From contig JAFGUM010000033.1 of assembly GCA_016938515.1 (NCBI GenBank), forward strand, positions 1 to 5,281: a stretch of 5,281 nt of DNA. Reading direction: 5' to 3'. Position numbers and translations under genes: made by a program. The DNA is from Spirochaetales bacterium. GTDB taxonomy: Bacteria > Spirochaetota > Spirochaetia > Treponematales > UBA12059. Shown in pieces: positions 5,090-5,281 of this stretch (within the stretch, counting starts at the first letter, position 1; each line of letters starts with the position of its first letter). The notes below the pieces were generated by a model. The model did not search any database. It was not told the DNA's origin and saw only the letters and a program-made list of their open reading frames with translations.

Positions 5090-5123
5090 ACTATATAGTA
5101 AACCAACTTGCCCCATGTTTCAA
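5090..5123 (-). promoter_or_regulatory. Promoter and palindrome of the Phd-VapC module, probably leaderless
   Basis: The minus strand has TTGAAA (5123-5118), 17 bases, TACTAT (5100-5095), then six bases (ATAGTC) before the ATG at 5088. The usual distance from -10 to the start of transcription puts the first transcribed base on or next to the A of ATG. A perfect 10-bp palindrome ACTATATAGT (5090-5099) overlaps the -10 and is a plausible antitoxin operator. Confidence 0.6.
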
Positions 5124-5137
5124 CTATAATGATAGAG

Positions 5138-5170
5138 GCTCTTTCAAAACTCAGGAAGTTTTGAAAGAGC
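5138..5170. repeat. Large stem-loop 1 of a hairpin cluster
   Basis: Arms GCTCTTTCAAAACT (5138-5151) and AGTTTTGAAAGAGC (5157-5170) form a perfect 14-bp stem around a 5-nt loop, CAGGA. There is no T-run after either arm, so it is not a standard intrinsic terminator. It shares the core TTTCAAAA/TTTTGAAA with stem-loop 2 at 5204-5240. It lies upstream of the Phd-type antitoxin promoter, at the right end of the window. Confidence 0.85.
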
Positions 5171-5182
5171 TACCCTAAATCC

Positions 5183-5201
5183 GCGATTGGTCGGCAATCG
5201 C
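5183..5201. repeat. Small stem-loop between the two large ones
   Basis: GCGATTG (5183-5189) and CAATCGC (5195-5201) form a perfect 7-bp stem with a 5-nt loop, GTCGG. It sits between the two large stem-loops with short linkers (12 bases on the left, 2 on the right), so the three hairpins form a compact unit of about 100 bases. Confidence 0.65.
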
Positions 5202-5203
5202 AA

Positions 5204-5240
5204 AGCCAATTTCAAAAGTAACCGACTTTTGAAATTGGCT
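5204..5240. repeat. Large stem-loop 2, a diverged copy of stem-loop 1
   Basis: Arms AGCCAATTTCAAAAGT (5204-5219) and ACTTTTGAAATTGGCT (5225-5240) form a perfect 16-bp stem around a 5-nt loop, AACCG. Compared with stem-loop 1 it keeps the TTTCAAAA core, the 5-nt loop and the GC base of the stem. It differs at outer stem positions and at one inner pair, each change matched on the other arm. The right flank (5241-5281) holds a short palindrome GTATTAAATAC (5246-5256) and no recognisable gene. Confidence 0.85.
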
Positions 5241-5281
5241 CGATAGTATTAAATACCCCGCACAAACTCCTGTAGCAGGCG

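Noticed and set aside
5138..5240. Large hairpins read as intrinsic terminators
   Set aside because: Neither strand has a run of T after the stems, and the loops and stems are AT-rich in the core, so termination by the standard mechanism is not supported.
5138..5240. CRISPR array
   Set aside because: Only two related units, which differ in sequence, with a palindromic unit in the single interval; no regular spacers and no cas genes.

Overview
The window is ordinary bacterial DNA: Shine-Dalgarno sites just upstream of several starts, sigma70-like promoters, and tightly packed or overlapping genes. The taxon cannot be fixed from the sequence alone. Base composition is mosaic. The permease, tatD-family and tcdA genes are GC-rich (about 65-75 % GC in sampled lines of tatD). 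The toxin-antitoxin (TA) genes are much more AT-rich: about 25-40 % in sampled lines of the first vapBC, about 30 % in parts of relE, and about 47 % in the last vapC. An anaerobic or gut-type bacterium, possibly a spirochaete, is only a weak guess.

Layout, left to right. (1) Positions 1-1253, minus strand: an APC-family amino-acid permease whose C-terminus runs off the left edge. Its leader carries three tandem 15-bp palindromic repeats behind a TTGACA promoter. (2) Positions 1505-2144, minus strand: an AT-rich vapBC module (ribbon-helix-helix antitoxin, PIN-domain toxin), whose promoter is overlaid by two abutting palindromes. (3) Positions 2145-2326: a 182-bp divergent intergenic region with the vapBC promoter and, on the other strand, a palindrome-rich promoter for the next module. 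(4) Positions 2327-2907, plus strand: a Phd/YefM-type antitoxin and a RelE/ParE-family toxin. (5) Positions 2904-4449, plus strand: a TatD-family metal-dependent hydrolase (4-nt overlap with relE), then tcdA for tRNA ct6A formation (11-nt overlap with tatD). Genes 4 and 5 therefore form one gapless cluster of four genes. (6) Positions 4457-5088, minus strand: a second PIN toxin with a Phd-type antitoxin, converging on tcdA with a 7-bp gap. Its best promoter predicts a leaderless mRNA. (7) Positions 5138-5240: three consecutive stem-loops. The two large ones share a TTTCAAAA core but differ by compensated base-pair changes.

How the genes relate: three different type II TA modules lie within about 3.6 kb, two of them directly abutting chromosomal-type genes. 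The most notable arrangement is the relE-tatD-tcdA chain, which has no visible separate promoter for the two GC-rich genes. A DNA-repair-type nuclease and a tRNA-modification enzyme may therefore be expressed from an autoregulated TA promoter. No entirely new protein family is visible. The best candidates for undescribed biology are the covarying hairpin pair at the right end, the tandem palindromes in the permease leader, and the TA-tatD-tcdA coupling.
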